DNA from: Caprella mutica
Lineage: Eukaryota; Arthropoda; Malacostraca; Amphipoda; Caprellidae
Direction of reading: 5' to 3'
Assembly (NCBI GenBank): GCA_947561585.1
Contig: CANNZV010001153.1
Location: 113,583 to 177,582, forward strand
Length of the DNA: 64,000 nt
In this document: piece after piece, positions 33,501 to 42,867 of the stretch
Numbering within the stretch: the first letter of the stretch is position 1
Layout: every line of letters begins with the position of its first letter
Translations under genes and position numbers: made by a program
The notes under the pieces: model-generated
What the model was told of the DNA's origin: nothing
Database searches by the model: none
Seen by the model: only the letters and a program-made list of their open reading frames with translations

Positions 33501-36500
33501 AGTTTCTTTGCTATACAGACCTATTATAGTTCTGCTTCATATATTTATTATTTTATGTACACAGCGAAAAAAGTTTACTCATATTTAGTGGGTCAACAAT
33601 TTATACTTTGAATCGATTTATTACGTGAGTTGGTTGGACTATATTCATGTTTTCACGTGTGTCAAAACAACTATGACGTGGTGTGTTACCAAACATAGTT
33701 AATTCAAATCATTAATTTTTATGGATTGAATCAACTTACTATGAGAGTTAGAGTTACATTTTGGGATTTTGAACATATGTTAAAACAACTAGTACATAGT
33801 GTGTTGAAGTAACTCACAAAGATTGTTAATCCAACGTATCTGGTGATTGAATTAACTTACTATGAGAGTTGGCGCTACTCTTTTTGAAGTTTAGGTGTGA
33901 GTTAAATCAACTATGACATAGTGTGTTATAGTAACCCACTAAGACTGTTAATCCAATGTATTCTGCGGTGTATGAATTAACTTACTTTGAGAGTTGGCGC
34001 TACTTTTTTGTAAGTTTAGGTGTGAGTTAAACAACTATGACATGGTGTGATAAAGTAACTCACAAAGACCGTTAATCCTATGTATCTGGTGTATAAATTA
34101 ACTAACTATGAGAGTTGACACTATTTTTTTAAGTTTAGGTGTGAGTTAAATCAAATGAGTATGTGGCAACTCATGCTTTCCTCAAAGCCAATTAATCGGT
34201 TGACACTTTACAGTTCAAATCTTGTTTCAAGTGTGTTACGTGTTGAATGTGAACACTCCTCAATAGGTACCATTTTAGTTCTATAAGTTCAAAATTTTTG
34301 GGATTGATAGGCTGGCGGCTAGGTAGTTATTTGAAGAGCTGGTTATCAGTATATAACTTGTCATAATATTGATAATAATAAATTTTGATTACTGCCTTCC
34401 AGTTTGTGAACTGATATCCAAACTAATTTTCCTAGATTATTATATGGTAACTTGTCTTATTTAAGTATCTACCTACCTAGCTGTTTTTTTTTTCAGTGTC
34501 AATACCTTTTACATAGGCAAGGCAGTTACTGCGCTGTCCTAAGATAGGGTATGTTCCAAATTGTCAGTAGATTTCACATTTTCGGTCATGTATGAAAAAT
34601 AGTATATAACTACCTAATAGCTAATTAAAATAAAAGTTGACAAATTTTTCATATAGTTTTTCTTATGCGACCGAAAATGTGGAACCGTCCGATAATTCGG
34701 AACTTATGCTAGTATCTCAAGTTCAGTATTCTGATGATTTATATATTTTAAAACTAGTTAGTGTACCTATAGGTAGGGTTACACAGGCAAATTCGGTTCT
34801 TTAATTTCTAATTGCGCCCCTATTAAGAAAGTCTCAAAATCCTTCAGAAATTAGTTTAGCTATATATTGAATTGTTGGATATCATGATAAGCTCAATTTA
34901 TGATAGGTTCTATATATTTCACGAGTGCTTTGAAGCCATGATGGTTATTAATAGAGTTGTGACAATATTCTTTTGGCTTAAAGAATTATTCTTTTTGCTT
35001 TTTAGCAATAAAGCATATTTTTTGAAATAAAAAATATTCTCAAAATATGCTTTTAGCTAATCAAATAGTCCAAATGACTGCAAATGAAACGCAAACTAAT
35101 TTTTATGGTTTGAATGAATGATTCAAGAATTTTTAAGTTTATAATACTAGGTGAGGAAATTACCATATTGAATCATTGGAACCTGTAAGACGATAATTAA
35201 TAGTAATAATTTTAATAAGGAGTACACAATAGGAGTTGCCATTTTGTGTTACGCTTTACCTTTTGTAAACGGTTACTATTCATTGGTGCGACCCTCCATT
35301 AGTCCAACATTTTTGCAGTTTATTTCTGATTGAACATGAAAATATATGTACATCGGGGGATGGGACGTGCTACCCCCCTAACCCCCCTGCCAGGTCATTA
35401 AAAAAATCATGAAGTGTGCAGTACAACAAACTAGCGAATACAACAAACTCCATTATATCGAATGAGGAAATGCATCATACAAATTAGCTAATATTAGAAA
35501 TAAAGTAAAATAAAAGAGGAATATATACCAAAGTAAAAAAAAATAAAGGTAAATATTGTTTTATTTAAATTGGTATACCTATCTTTAATGTATATTTATG
35601 TAATACTTTTTATTTTAATCAAAAAATAAAACGAGAAATAACACAGAAAGATGTAACAGTCGGACTAATGACACGTCCCCATTGTAAACGGAGCTAGGAC
35701 GTTTCGGTACCATATTTTTTATTTCCAGACGAACCTTATTTTTTAAATTCGAAATGAGTTAAGACTACAAATTATAGCAGACAACAGACGTAGAATTATT
35801 TTGGAGAATTTTAAAACAGATATGATCATCAAATGTAATAAATGCTTTCTTTATTGTGCAAGTTATTATTTAAAACTGTTCAATATTTATTATTTTAGTT
35901 ACCTCATACAGAATAAACTGTCTCAGACATTGTTTCCTACCCTGCCTTCTATACAAATATACCATCAATGAAAACTCTCAAATACAATTAGCCTTATTTA
36001 AAAGAAATTAGAACATATAAAGCTAACCTGAACGCACATCATTGAGCATTTAAAGCTAACTTGAACGCATAAAAGGCATATTTTAAGCATAAAAAGAATA
36101 TTTTAAGGCATAAAAAGCATATATAAAGAGCATAAAAGCATATTTCAAAAAGAATATTGTCACAACCCTAGTTATTAATGTTTCTGAGATAAGAGACCGC
36201 AGTTAGTTAAAGTGCCGCAATTTACCTACTTCACCCTAGTTTTCTATGAATGGAAGAACTCCGACCAGGGAGGTTGTCGGCAGAACTCCTTCCTGGGAGT
36301 AAATAAGGAGAACACCGTCCAGGAATTGGGCAGTGAGAGATCCAACCAGAGGTGAGCCTTTTGATATATTATACTTTTTTGGTATTTAATTAAATTCTAA
36401 ATTAAGAGTGTATAATGTATATAATTATGAGGATTAGCCAGGAGAATCCATTGCATTTATTAGAGCTAAATTTATACTACATCTGATGATTTATAAATAG

Positions 36501-36993
36501 TTTAACATTATGTAAAAATAATTTACCTATATGAAACAATTCTCAGTTAATTATTCCCTTCATTTCTTTACTAATATGGTTTTCTATATTTTCTAAATCT
36601 ACTTTCAGATCCTTATGAAGTATTGATGGAGTAGATCAACGTCATCAACCATCGGAGTCCACTTCAATTCCTTTGAATGGTTCAGGAACTATTATGCTAG
36701 GTCATAGTAAGTATTTGAAAATGTTAGATGACTTTTAAATATGTATTTGCAATATGATTAGCTCTTTCTTTCTCATGTGCATTTAGGGATTCCAGACTTT
36801 AAAAGAATATCGAAGCTGTCGCTATCTCATCACAAAAGGAAAAAGAGTAGGTGATGTCATTGATAATGTATATAAACGATACTATAAATTTCTATTATAT
36901 ATATATATTAACATACGAATCTCTTATTTCAGGATTTGGCAACCTATAGTCGTAAAAGACAGTGACGAGGATTCAGATTGTACTTCTAAATAA
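30572..36993 (+). CDS. Candidate spliced host gene, small basic-to-acidic protein (~132 aa model)
   Basis: Proposed exons are 30572-30585, 30629-30690, 36240-36351, 36621-36706, 36787-36850 and 36933-36993. Each has GT-AG borders (GTAAAT, GTGAGT, GTGAGC, GTAAGT, GTGATG donors) and phases that match through to a TAA stop at 36991-36993, giving one 399-nt frame. The last three exons are the strongest: introns of 80 and 82 nt, a basic stretch HHKRKKS, then a C-terminus of IWQPIVVKDSDEDSDCTSK. Weak points: the first intron would be only 43 nt, and the exon at 36621 needs an AAG acceptor 12 nt after a better CAG, because the CAG choice meets a TGA. The long intron contains two hAT elements. I do not recognise the family; it may be a pseudogene. 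Confidence 0.4.
30805..30960 (+). other. Alternative or relic exon-like segment
   Basis: A good acceptor (GATTGGGTTTAG) precedes a segment in the same splice phase as the exon at 36240. It encodes EPVGAVLD, stop, then AGSNLNNSDQGTLMVHRSTE. The NSDQG core echoes KNSDQGG in the exon at 36240. With its in-frame TGA it would truncate the product, so it may be a duplicated dead exon or chance. Confidence 0.25.
31230..32301. other. AT-rich DNA without recognisable feature
   Basis: The region between the exon-like segment and the hAT element shows no TIR, array or motif. The 60-codon frame at 31547-31729 is unrecognised. Confidence 0.4.
32310..33422 (+). mobile_element. Deletion-derived hAT element, 8-bp TSD AATATAAG
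   Basis: Ends TAAGGATGTGACATTGTGCA and, inverted, TAGGGATGTGACAATATGCA; subterminal regions carry many GCATATATGCATA words. Perfect 8-bp duplications AATATAAG flank it (32302-32309, 33423-33430). The interior retains only the C-terminus of the transposase (32838-33002). Ends, duplication length and protein together assign it to the hAT superfamily. Confidence 0.9.
32838..33002 (+). pseudogene. hAT transposase C-terminal dimerisation domain fragment
   Basis: A 54-codon open stretch ending in TGA encodes CDVERVFSQYRNTLADNRRR then FTVGNLKYHL. This is the hAT C-terminal dimerisation region (S-x-x-VER-FS-x-x...L...R-R...ENL). Upstream RNase-H-fold catalytic residues are absent, so it is the 3' remnant of an internally deleted element. 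It gives the coding evidence for naming the TAGGGTTGTGAC ends in this window as hAT ends. Confidence 0.85.
33605..34185. repeat. ~121-bp tandem repeat, 4-5 copies
   Basis: Units begin near 33727, 33848, 33970 and 34093 with AACTTACTATGAGAGTTGGC (variants) and contain GTTTAGGTGTGAGTTAAA, ACTATGACATAGTGTGTT and GTTAATCCAATGTAT. Divergence between units is moderate. A related GAGTTAAAT...CAACTCA wording is found inverted near 38560-38620, beyond the 22-bp minisatellite. Confidence 0.8.
34547..34709. mobile_element. Short TIR MITE, TCGGACGG family, copy 2
   Basis: 163 bp, TA flanks, ~40-bp inverted ends: GGGTATGTTCCAAATTGTCA and, inverted, GCATAAGTTCCGAATTATCG; both continue to CACATTTTCGG. This is the best-preserved copy of the family. 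Confidence 0.75.
34952..36170. mobile_element. Non-autonomous hAT element, 8-bp TSD GTTATTAA
   Basis: Ends TAGAGTTGTGACAATATTC and, inverted, TAGGGTTGTGACAATATTC; GTTATTAA on both sides (34944-34951, 36171-36178). Subterminal AAAGCATATTTT words occur in both arms, in opposite orientation. No transposase was recognised in its 1219 bp. It sits directly upstream of the exon at 36240. Confidence 0.9.
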
Positions 36994-36999
36994 TAAATC

Positions 37000-37605
37000 T
37001 AAAACTTAAATGTTTATATTTCGTTTTCAATTTGACCTCGGAAATTCTATTAGCATATTTCTACATCAGTGCCTATGAGTAAGATGAATTGCACAAAAAT
37101 ATGGTTTAGAAGACGAAGGCTTTATTATTATTTATTAAGTTATAGTATAATTGCAGCATATCAAAGATTTATTCAATCTACATTTGTTTTTGTAATCTAG
37201 CCTGGTTATTTAATTTATCTAGCCTACCTATTTATCACTGACGTAAAGTTATTTACGTCATCTAACTACTTATTTTTAAACTGACCTGATAAAGTCATTT
37301 ATTCAATCCAATCTATTAATGTACAATTTATAACCATATATCAATTCATCGGACAGAAAACATTCCAAAAAGCAAAGATTAGTGTAGGACTGTAGGTGAT
37401 CAATTATTTTTTTAAATCAAAATAGTATGCATATCACAGAAGTAAAAGTAAAAAATAAATGAACATGTTAGATTTGGTCGTAGAGAATAAATAGTCTAAT
37501 CTAATTGATACCGGAACTTAACTCGAGATTATGATTCAATAGAGTAAATATAGTGACTGAAAAACTCATGTAAAAAGTTTGGCTACTGCTAACCGGACCG
37601 AAATA
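37000..37605. other. AT-rich region downstream of candidate gene
   Basis: Possible 3' UTR of the candidate gene, with AATAAA at 37455 and 37485. Nothing else was seen. Confidence 0.3.
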
Positions 37606-38405
37606 TAACCAACACGAGTAGTTGATATAACCAACACGAGTAGTTGATATAACCAACACGAGTAGTTGATATAACCAACACGAGTAATTGATATAACCAA
37701 CACAAGTAGTTGATATAACCAACACGAGTAGTTGATATAACCAACACGAGTAGTTGATATAACCAACACGAGTAGTTGATATAACCAACACGAGTAGTTG
37801 ATATAACCAACACGAGTAGTTGATATAACCAACACGAGTAGTTGATATAACCAACACGAGTAGTTGATATAACCAACACGAGTAGTTGATATAACCTACA
37901 CGAGTAGTTGGTATAACCTACACGAGTAGTTGGTATAACCTGTACGAGTAGTTGGTATAACCTGTACGAGTAGTTGGTATAACCTGTACGAGTAGTTGGT
38001 ATAACCTGTACGAGTAGTTGGTATAACCTGTACGAGTAGTTGGTATAACCTGTACGAGTAGTGTGTATAACCTGCACGAGTAGTGTGTATAACCTGCACG
38101 AGTAGTGTGTATAACCTGCACGAGTAGTGTGTATAACCTGCACGAGTAGTGTGTATAACCTGCACGAGTAGTGTGTATAACCTGCACGAGTAGTGTGTAT
38201 AACCTGCACGAGTAGTGTGTATAACCTGCACGAGTAGTGTGTATAACCTGCACGAGTAGTGTGTATAACCTGCACGAGTAGTGTGTATAACCTGCACGAG
38301 TAGTGTGTATAACCTGCACGAGTAGTGTGTATAACCTGCACGAGTAGTGTGTATAACCTGCACGAGTAGTTGGTATAACCTGCACGAGTAGTTGGTATAA
38401 CACAT
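37606..38405. repeat. 22-bp minisatellite with four homogenised blocks
   Basis: About 36 units of 22 bp around ACGAGTAGTT. Variants are clustered: ATAACCAACACGAGTAGTTG (37606-37890), a short CCTACACGAG transition (37890-37935), CCTGTACGAGTAGTTGGTAT (37936-38055) and CCTGCACGAGTAGTGTGTAT (38056-38350), then two mixed units. Because 22 is not a multiple of three, all minus-strand frames cycle through the same stop-free words. The 298-, 198- and 161-codon minus frames are therefore repeat artefacts. Confidence 0.9.
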
Positions 38406-38934
38406 AGGAGTGATTGGAGAAACATACACAAGTAGTTGATGTAACCTTGTTCTGTAGTTGTTATAACCATTACATATTGGTTCAACCATCACGAGTAGTT
38501 TTGACTATCACAGAGTAGTAGTTTTGATCATCAGCAATTAAAAATAATCAACTCACTTATGTGTTGTTTTAACCAACGTCAATTTAACTCATTTGAAATA
38601 GTACCTGCAACTCACCACGTAGGTAGGCGCACAGATAAACCATAAAATTTAGTCAAAACAAATCAAATATGATTTGATTCAACTAATCCTTTCTCTGTGT
38701 GTATGCTAGATTTATTTATCCCCATTTCAATCACCCCGTGATGATGGAAGAAAAAATTAGTTTGTGATGATTATTTATTGTTTGATATTTGAATAATATT
38801 TGAAATAAAAGTAGTTCTACCATATACCTCTTTGAAAATATTAGTAAGAGCCCGTGAATGCATATTCACTTTGCATGTTAACCATTTCAGTCATACATGC
38901 TAATACCTCTTTGATCTCGATTACTTTCTGGGTA

Positions 38935-39081
38935 AGGGTAAGTTAAGAATTATTGGACGGTCTCACATCATTGATATTACCAGAAAAAGTATATAATTAA
39001 AGTTAAATAATTTTAATTACATTTTTATTTCTATTTTGATCGAAGTATTGGAACCGTCCGATAATTTATAACTTGTCAAAG
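38935..39081. mobile_element. Short TIR MITE, TCGGACGG family, copy 3
   Basis: 147 bp, TA flanks. Left AGGGTAAGTTAAGAATTATT then GGACGG; right CCGTCCGATAATTTATAACT, inverted. Same family as 34547-34709, centre diverged. Confidence 0.65.
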
Positions 39082-39349
39082 TAGGTTACATCCATCATCT
39101 ATTTATGAGGAAGTTACAAAAAGGATTATCTAATATATAATTTATTTTATATAAGTATTCCTAACTCTGCAATCGAATTAGATTTTTCAAATGTAATTTA
39201 AGTTAAAATCAAATGTTATAAACAGCACAGTTTACCATTAATAAATAAATGGTGATCATATTGAACCTCTCTCACGGCCGTATCTTATAAGGATCACCTA
39301 AATCTAGATGCTGCCTATTTCAATTTATTTTAATTTCAGTAACTAAATT

Positions 39350-39830
39350 CTTATTAGTAGGAGGTTCGACCTCTGAATAGAATAAAAGACCATATCGCTG
39401 ACGTCAAATGGAAAGGAGCTCGAAGAAGCAGTCAGAAAATAAAATGGTTCAACGATCATTGAACAATGTCCCCTACCACCTGTCAGTACAAATGCTCACG
39501 AGATGCAGGAAAGCTACTCCGTGAATATGCAGTCATTTACCAAGAATTGTGTAGGGAAAAGACACATAGCACCAGTATCTGCATTCACAGATGGAAGATG
39601 AAAATGAAAAGGTAATGGAAACTTAATCCTACACACCAGAAAAATCTAAAACCTCTTAGTTGGAGAGCATGACTCTAGCGCTATTCTCTAAAACTGCAAC
39701 TATTTAAAAAAAAATGATAAGCATGGTAATTAGAAAAAAGATAATCCATATTACTATAATTCAGAGTCCAAAGACGCCACCTCTTTCCCTAACACTCACC
39801 ACAGACATTCAGGATTGAGCCTCTGAGGGA
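39350..39830 (+). repeat. Dispersed repeat R1, copy 2
   Basis: In the same orientation as 19545-20000, with CCATATCGCTGACGTCAAAT, GAAGAAGCAGTCAGAAAAT, TCTAGCGCTATTCTCTAAAA and AAAGACGCCACCTC. Similarity is scattered with indels, indicating an old family. Confidence 0.7.
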
Positions 39831-40199
39831 AAATATTCATTTATCTCCTTCAAAAATTTTATTATTGTTGAGGGGTAAAAACTTATTTTCTAATGAATAA
39901 GATATAAACTTGAAACTGAAATAGATTGACTGATTCAAAGTATTGTAAATCTAAATATACAAACAATATAAAACTAAATATATATTTACTATTGATATTG
40001 TGCATAGCCTCCTTGCTAGTGAGCTGTCTTCTCGGTTGGCGGAATATTTTTGGGAGTTATGATTCTCTTGCATGCCAAATCAGCATACTTCTGATATCTA
40101 CAAACCGTTACAATTGGAACACCTTGATTTCTGTTGATCAACTTCAGAATGATCGAGTACTCTATGGGCAATAGAATACTTTAGCTTGCTCCTCAATGA

Positions 40200-41200
40200 T
40201 TTAGATTTGGTGCTCAAATTATGAATATTTGATTTCCCCTTTCCAACAATTGACGACATTGTATCAAACAATCAATGAAGGCATATAGAAAAAGCAAATG
40301 TTCATGGTAAATTTGTTTCGCAAGGATGCATGTTTGATATTCAGGCAATCACCCTTTTTCAAAAAGTAGATGTCAAAATGGTTCTCACAGTTCCTGGTGA
40401 ACCAACATTACAGCGATATCTCTGTCATCTACAACAGCAAATATAGTTGTGAACTTCGCTTATCAAGAGTTATCTTTGCAATGTCAGTATCACCATGACA
40501 ATTAGTTTCTTCGATGTTTGCCGTCCTAAGTTTGATCTTGTGTAAACGGAAAAGGGCCATCTTCTTCGAACTGAACATTAAACATTGTGGTATGATGTTT
40601 CGGCACTAGTGCTCTTGACTTTTTGATGTTTTTGTCTTTTAACCATCAAATATCACATCTGCTGGATTATCATAATGTTTCTTCAAAATTCATTAAGTAT
40701 GTATAATTATTGAAATGTACGAGTCTCTCTTTTGGCAACTGACTCTATGTAGCAAAGGGCAATGCTCCTATATCGACGAAGAAAGGGCTGTTTTGTGCAA
40801 TGTCTTTCTTAGGCTTTGACTCTTATTCTAGCATGATGACCTTTGCAATTTTCCATAGTAACAGTTTATCAGACTTTCTCATCATTCCCTCTTTAAACAA
40901 TGACAACTGTTCGGTTGTTGCTGTTGGTTCATATTGAAAGAAATGCTGAATGTTCTCTGCTAGTTCGGTGATCATCACCATGAGATGAAAGAAAGTCTTT
41001 GGGTCAGGTAGTCTGTAGCCTCTTACTTCCGTTTTCGCAGATGTTGTTACGAAGCGATGCAAGAGATTTCAACTGTTTGTTTCTTTTGAGTGAGGCTTCG
41101 TTAACTTTTTGTTATACAGGCTCTTCTGGATGTCATTATCGACTCGAACAATGTTCCGTGATCAACGACTTCAATATACAGCCAAAAGAGTAGGGACAGA
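40200..41200 (-). pseudogene. Decayed multi-fragment ORF, repetitive-element-type, unassigned
   Basis: The longest minus-strand piece (40823-41062) includes GYRLPDPKTFFHLMVMITEL and FQYEPTATTEQLSLFKEGMM followed by RKSDK. This is reminiscent of repetitive metazoan ORFs with a YE...SLF...MRK..K motif, but I cannot name the family. Further minus-strand pieces with broken frames follow to about 40310, one of them (near 40510) reading NCHGDTDIAKITLDK. Coding-like composition with many stops implies a dead retro- or transposon-derived copy. Confidence 0.35.
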
Positions 41201-41448
41201 TATTAGAAAACGGTTTTATTGTTCCGCTGATGACAGATGACCAAATCGCACCACAGTCACTGATGAAAGTCATTAGATATAAATGCAAGGTAAAATATTA
41301 TATACCCTGAGTTGTTTATATTTCAAAGTTTTATTTCATGAATTTATAAATTTTTCAACTAGCCTAACTATAAAAAGAGAATGAATCCGATTTTTTAAAG
41401 CTAGGTACGAAAAATTCATGTGTCTAGAAAACATGCTCGTATCGAAAG

Positions 41449-41525
41449 TACGGTTCCAGGTATATTGCCCGGTGGAATTTTGCCAGTGTAGAAATTTGCC
41501 AGGCGGATTTTTGCCCGGCGGAATA
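41449..41525 (+). repeat. FB-type left terminus and arm (GGTTCCAGGTATATTGCCC)
   Basis: GGTTCCAGGTATATTGCCCG is nearly the same terminus as FB4 (GGTTCTAGGTATATTCC). It is followed by ~15-bp GGTGGAATTTTGCC/GGCGGATTTTTGCCC monomers. A possible partner array lies at 41990-42150, but arms pair poorly and no target duplication was found. Confidence 0.5.
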
Positions 41526-41989
41526 TCCGTGAAATATATATTTCTAGGTTTAAATTGAAAAATTGTAAGTTAAAAGTTTAAAATGTGAGATGCAATTTAC
41601 ATAAATATAAAGCGTTTTAATTTAACTTTATCATATTGTACTAGGACACTAGGTATAACAAGTTTTATTTAACTAATATTAAATAGCCACGGAAATAAAA
41701 ATAAAATGATTGTTGAATTTACTTTAGATAATTACTGAACATCATACATATACATATATTTACTTATCACCTTATCACCGTAATTGCAGAATGCAAGGTT
41801 AACCTAACAAACAATAATTCAACATTTTCAATGATTTAAGAAACAAACTATATAACCGTTACAATTTAGCAGTTATTATGAATGGTATTATGCAACTTGA
41901 AAAAGTAGGATGAAGATTCATTCTATTGTAATCAGTTGGTTCAAGTATACTCCATTACAGCTAATGTCTTATCCTTTTCACAATGGCGT

Positions 41990-42150
41990 CGATAATTTGG
42001 GATCAGGCGGTTTTTCCGAAAACGAATTTGCCGAAACAAAATTCTACGAAAACTAATTCGCTGAACCGGATTCTCCGAATACGAATTTGCCGAAACCCAA
42101 ATTTGTCGAAAGCGGATTTGCCGAAGTGAAGATTCGCCGAAAGCCAAATT
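41990..42150. repeat. Degenerate ~15-bp array (GCCGAAAACGAATTT)
   Basis: About ten units of CCGAAAACGAATTTG type with drifting sequence. The style resembles the arms of FB1-FB4; it may be the right arm of the element starting at 41449. Confidence 0.55.
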
Positions 42151-42274
42151 TACCGAGACTTATTTAAAACAGAATGTAAAATTACACTAAAGTTACAGAA
42201 AAGAAACGAAACAACGAAATCATAACCTTTAGTTACACTAAATGATTCTTTGATTATTCTATCTCTTCGTTCAT

Positions 42275-42789
42275 TGTGTTAATTTTTGGACCACTAAATT
42301 ATTTTATTTTAAAGACGTTCAATCTTTATTCAGTCAGAATCAGTCAGTCAGCTATGGGAGCATGTTGCATATCTTTCATTTGAGCGTTTTTTTTTTAGAT
42401 TGTGTGTTTCTAGCGTGTTTACTTATTTTTGATTATATTCCATGTTAACTGTATATTTTTTATTCAGTTGTTAATAGTATACCATACAGAAAGTGTTTTG
42501 TGAATTGTGGCTGACATTATTGATATTTATTCCATTGTTTGTACAAACCCAACTTGTACTAACAGACTCATTATTTACCTTATAATTAATATTATGTTGT
42601 TAGAAACAGTAATATTTTGAATATTTTTATTTATTGTACATACTTTTGGAGTAATTTACTATTCTCCCATAGATTCCCTCAAATATTATTGCTCCCATAA
42701 AAGCTCCAACAAGAGCTCATTTCTCTCATAGATTTGTGGGAGATTCCCACAAAACGGCAACACTGAGATAAGTGGACATTAATATAACA
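42275..42789 (-). mobile_element. 3' LTR of Gypsy element A (left border approximate)
   Basis: On the minus strand, pol is followed by a purine-rich CAAGGGAAGAA and then TGTTATATTAATGTCCAC, a classical polypurine tract/LTR start. The far end is placed near TGTGTTAAT at 42275 from the CA-end rule only. The matching 5' LTR lies outside the window or has been lost. Confidence 0.5.
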
Positions 42790-42867
42790 TTCTTCCCTTG
42801 TACAAAATAAAGCTAACAAGTTTATAATGGGCAAATAAAGAAATATAATAGCCAATCAAGTTTAAAT

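Noticed and set aside
37589..38485. 298-codon minus-strand frame and shorter overlapping ones
   Set aside because: 22-bp minisatellite read in all three frames; no non-repeat domain or start context.
33605..38660. Repeat blocks at 33605-34185 and 38520-38660 as arms of a 5 kb foldback
   Set aside because: Only short GAGTTAAAT/CAACTCA words are shared inverted; no ends or target duplication found.
41449..42150. Complete foldback element from 41449 to 42150
   Set aside because: Left terminus fits the FB family, but the right array does not pair well and no duplication was seen; kept as separate arrays.
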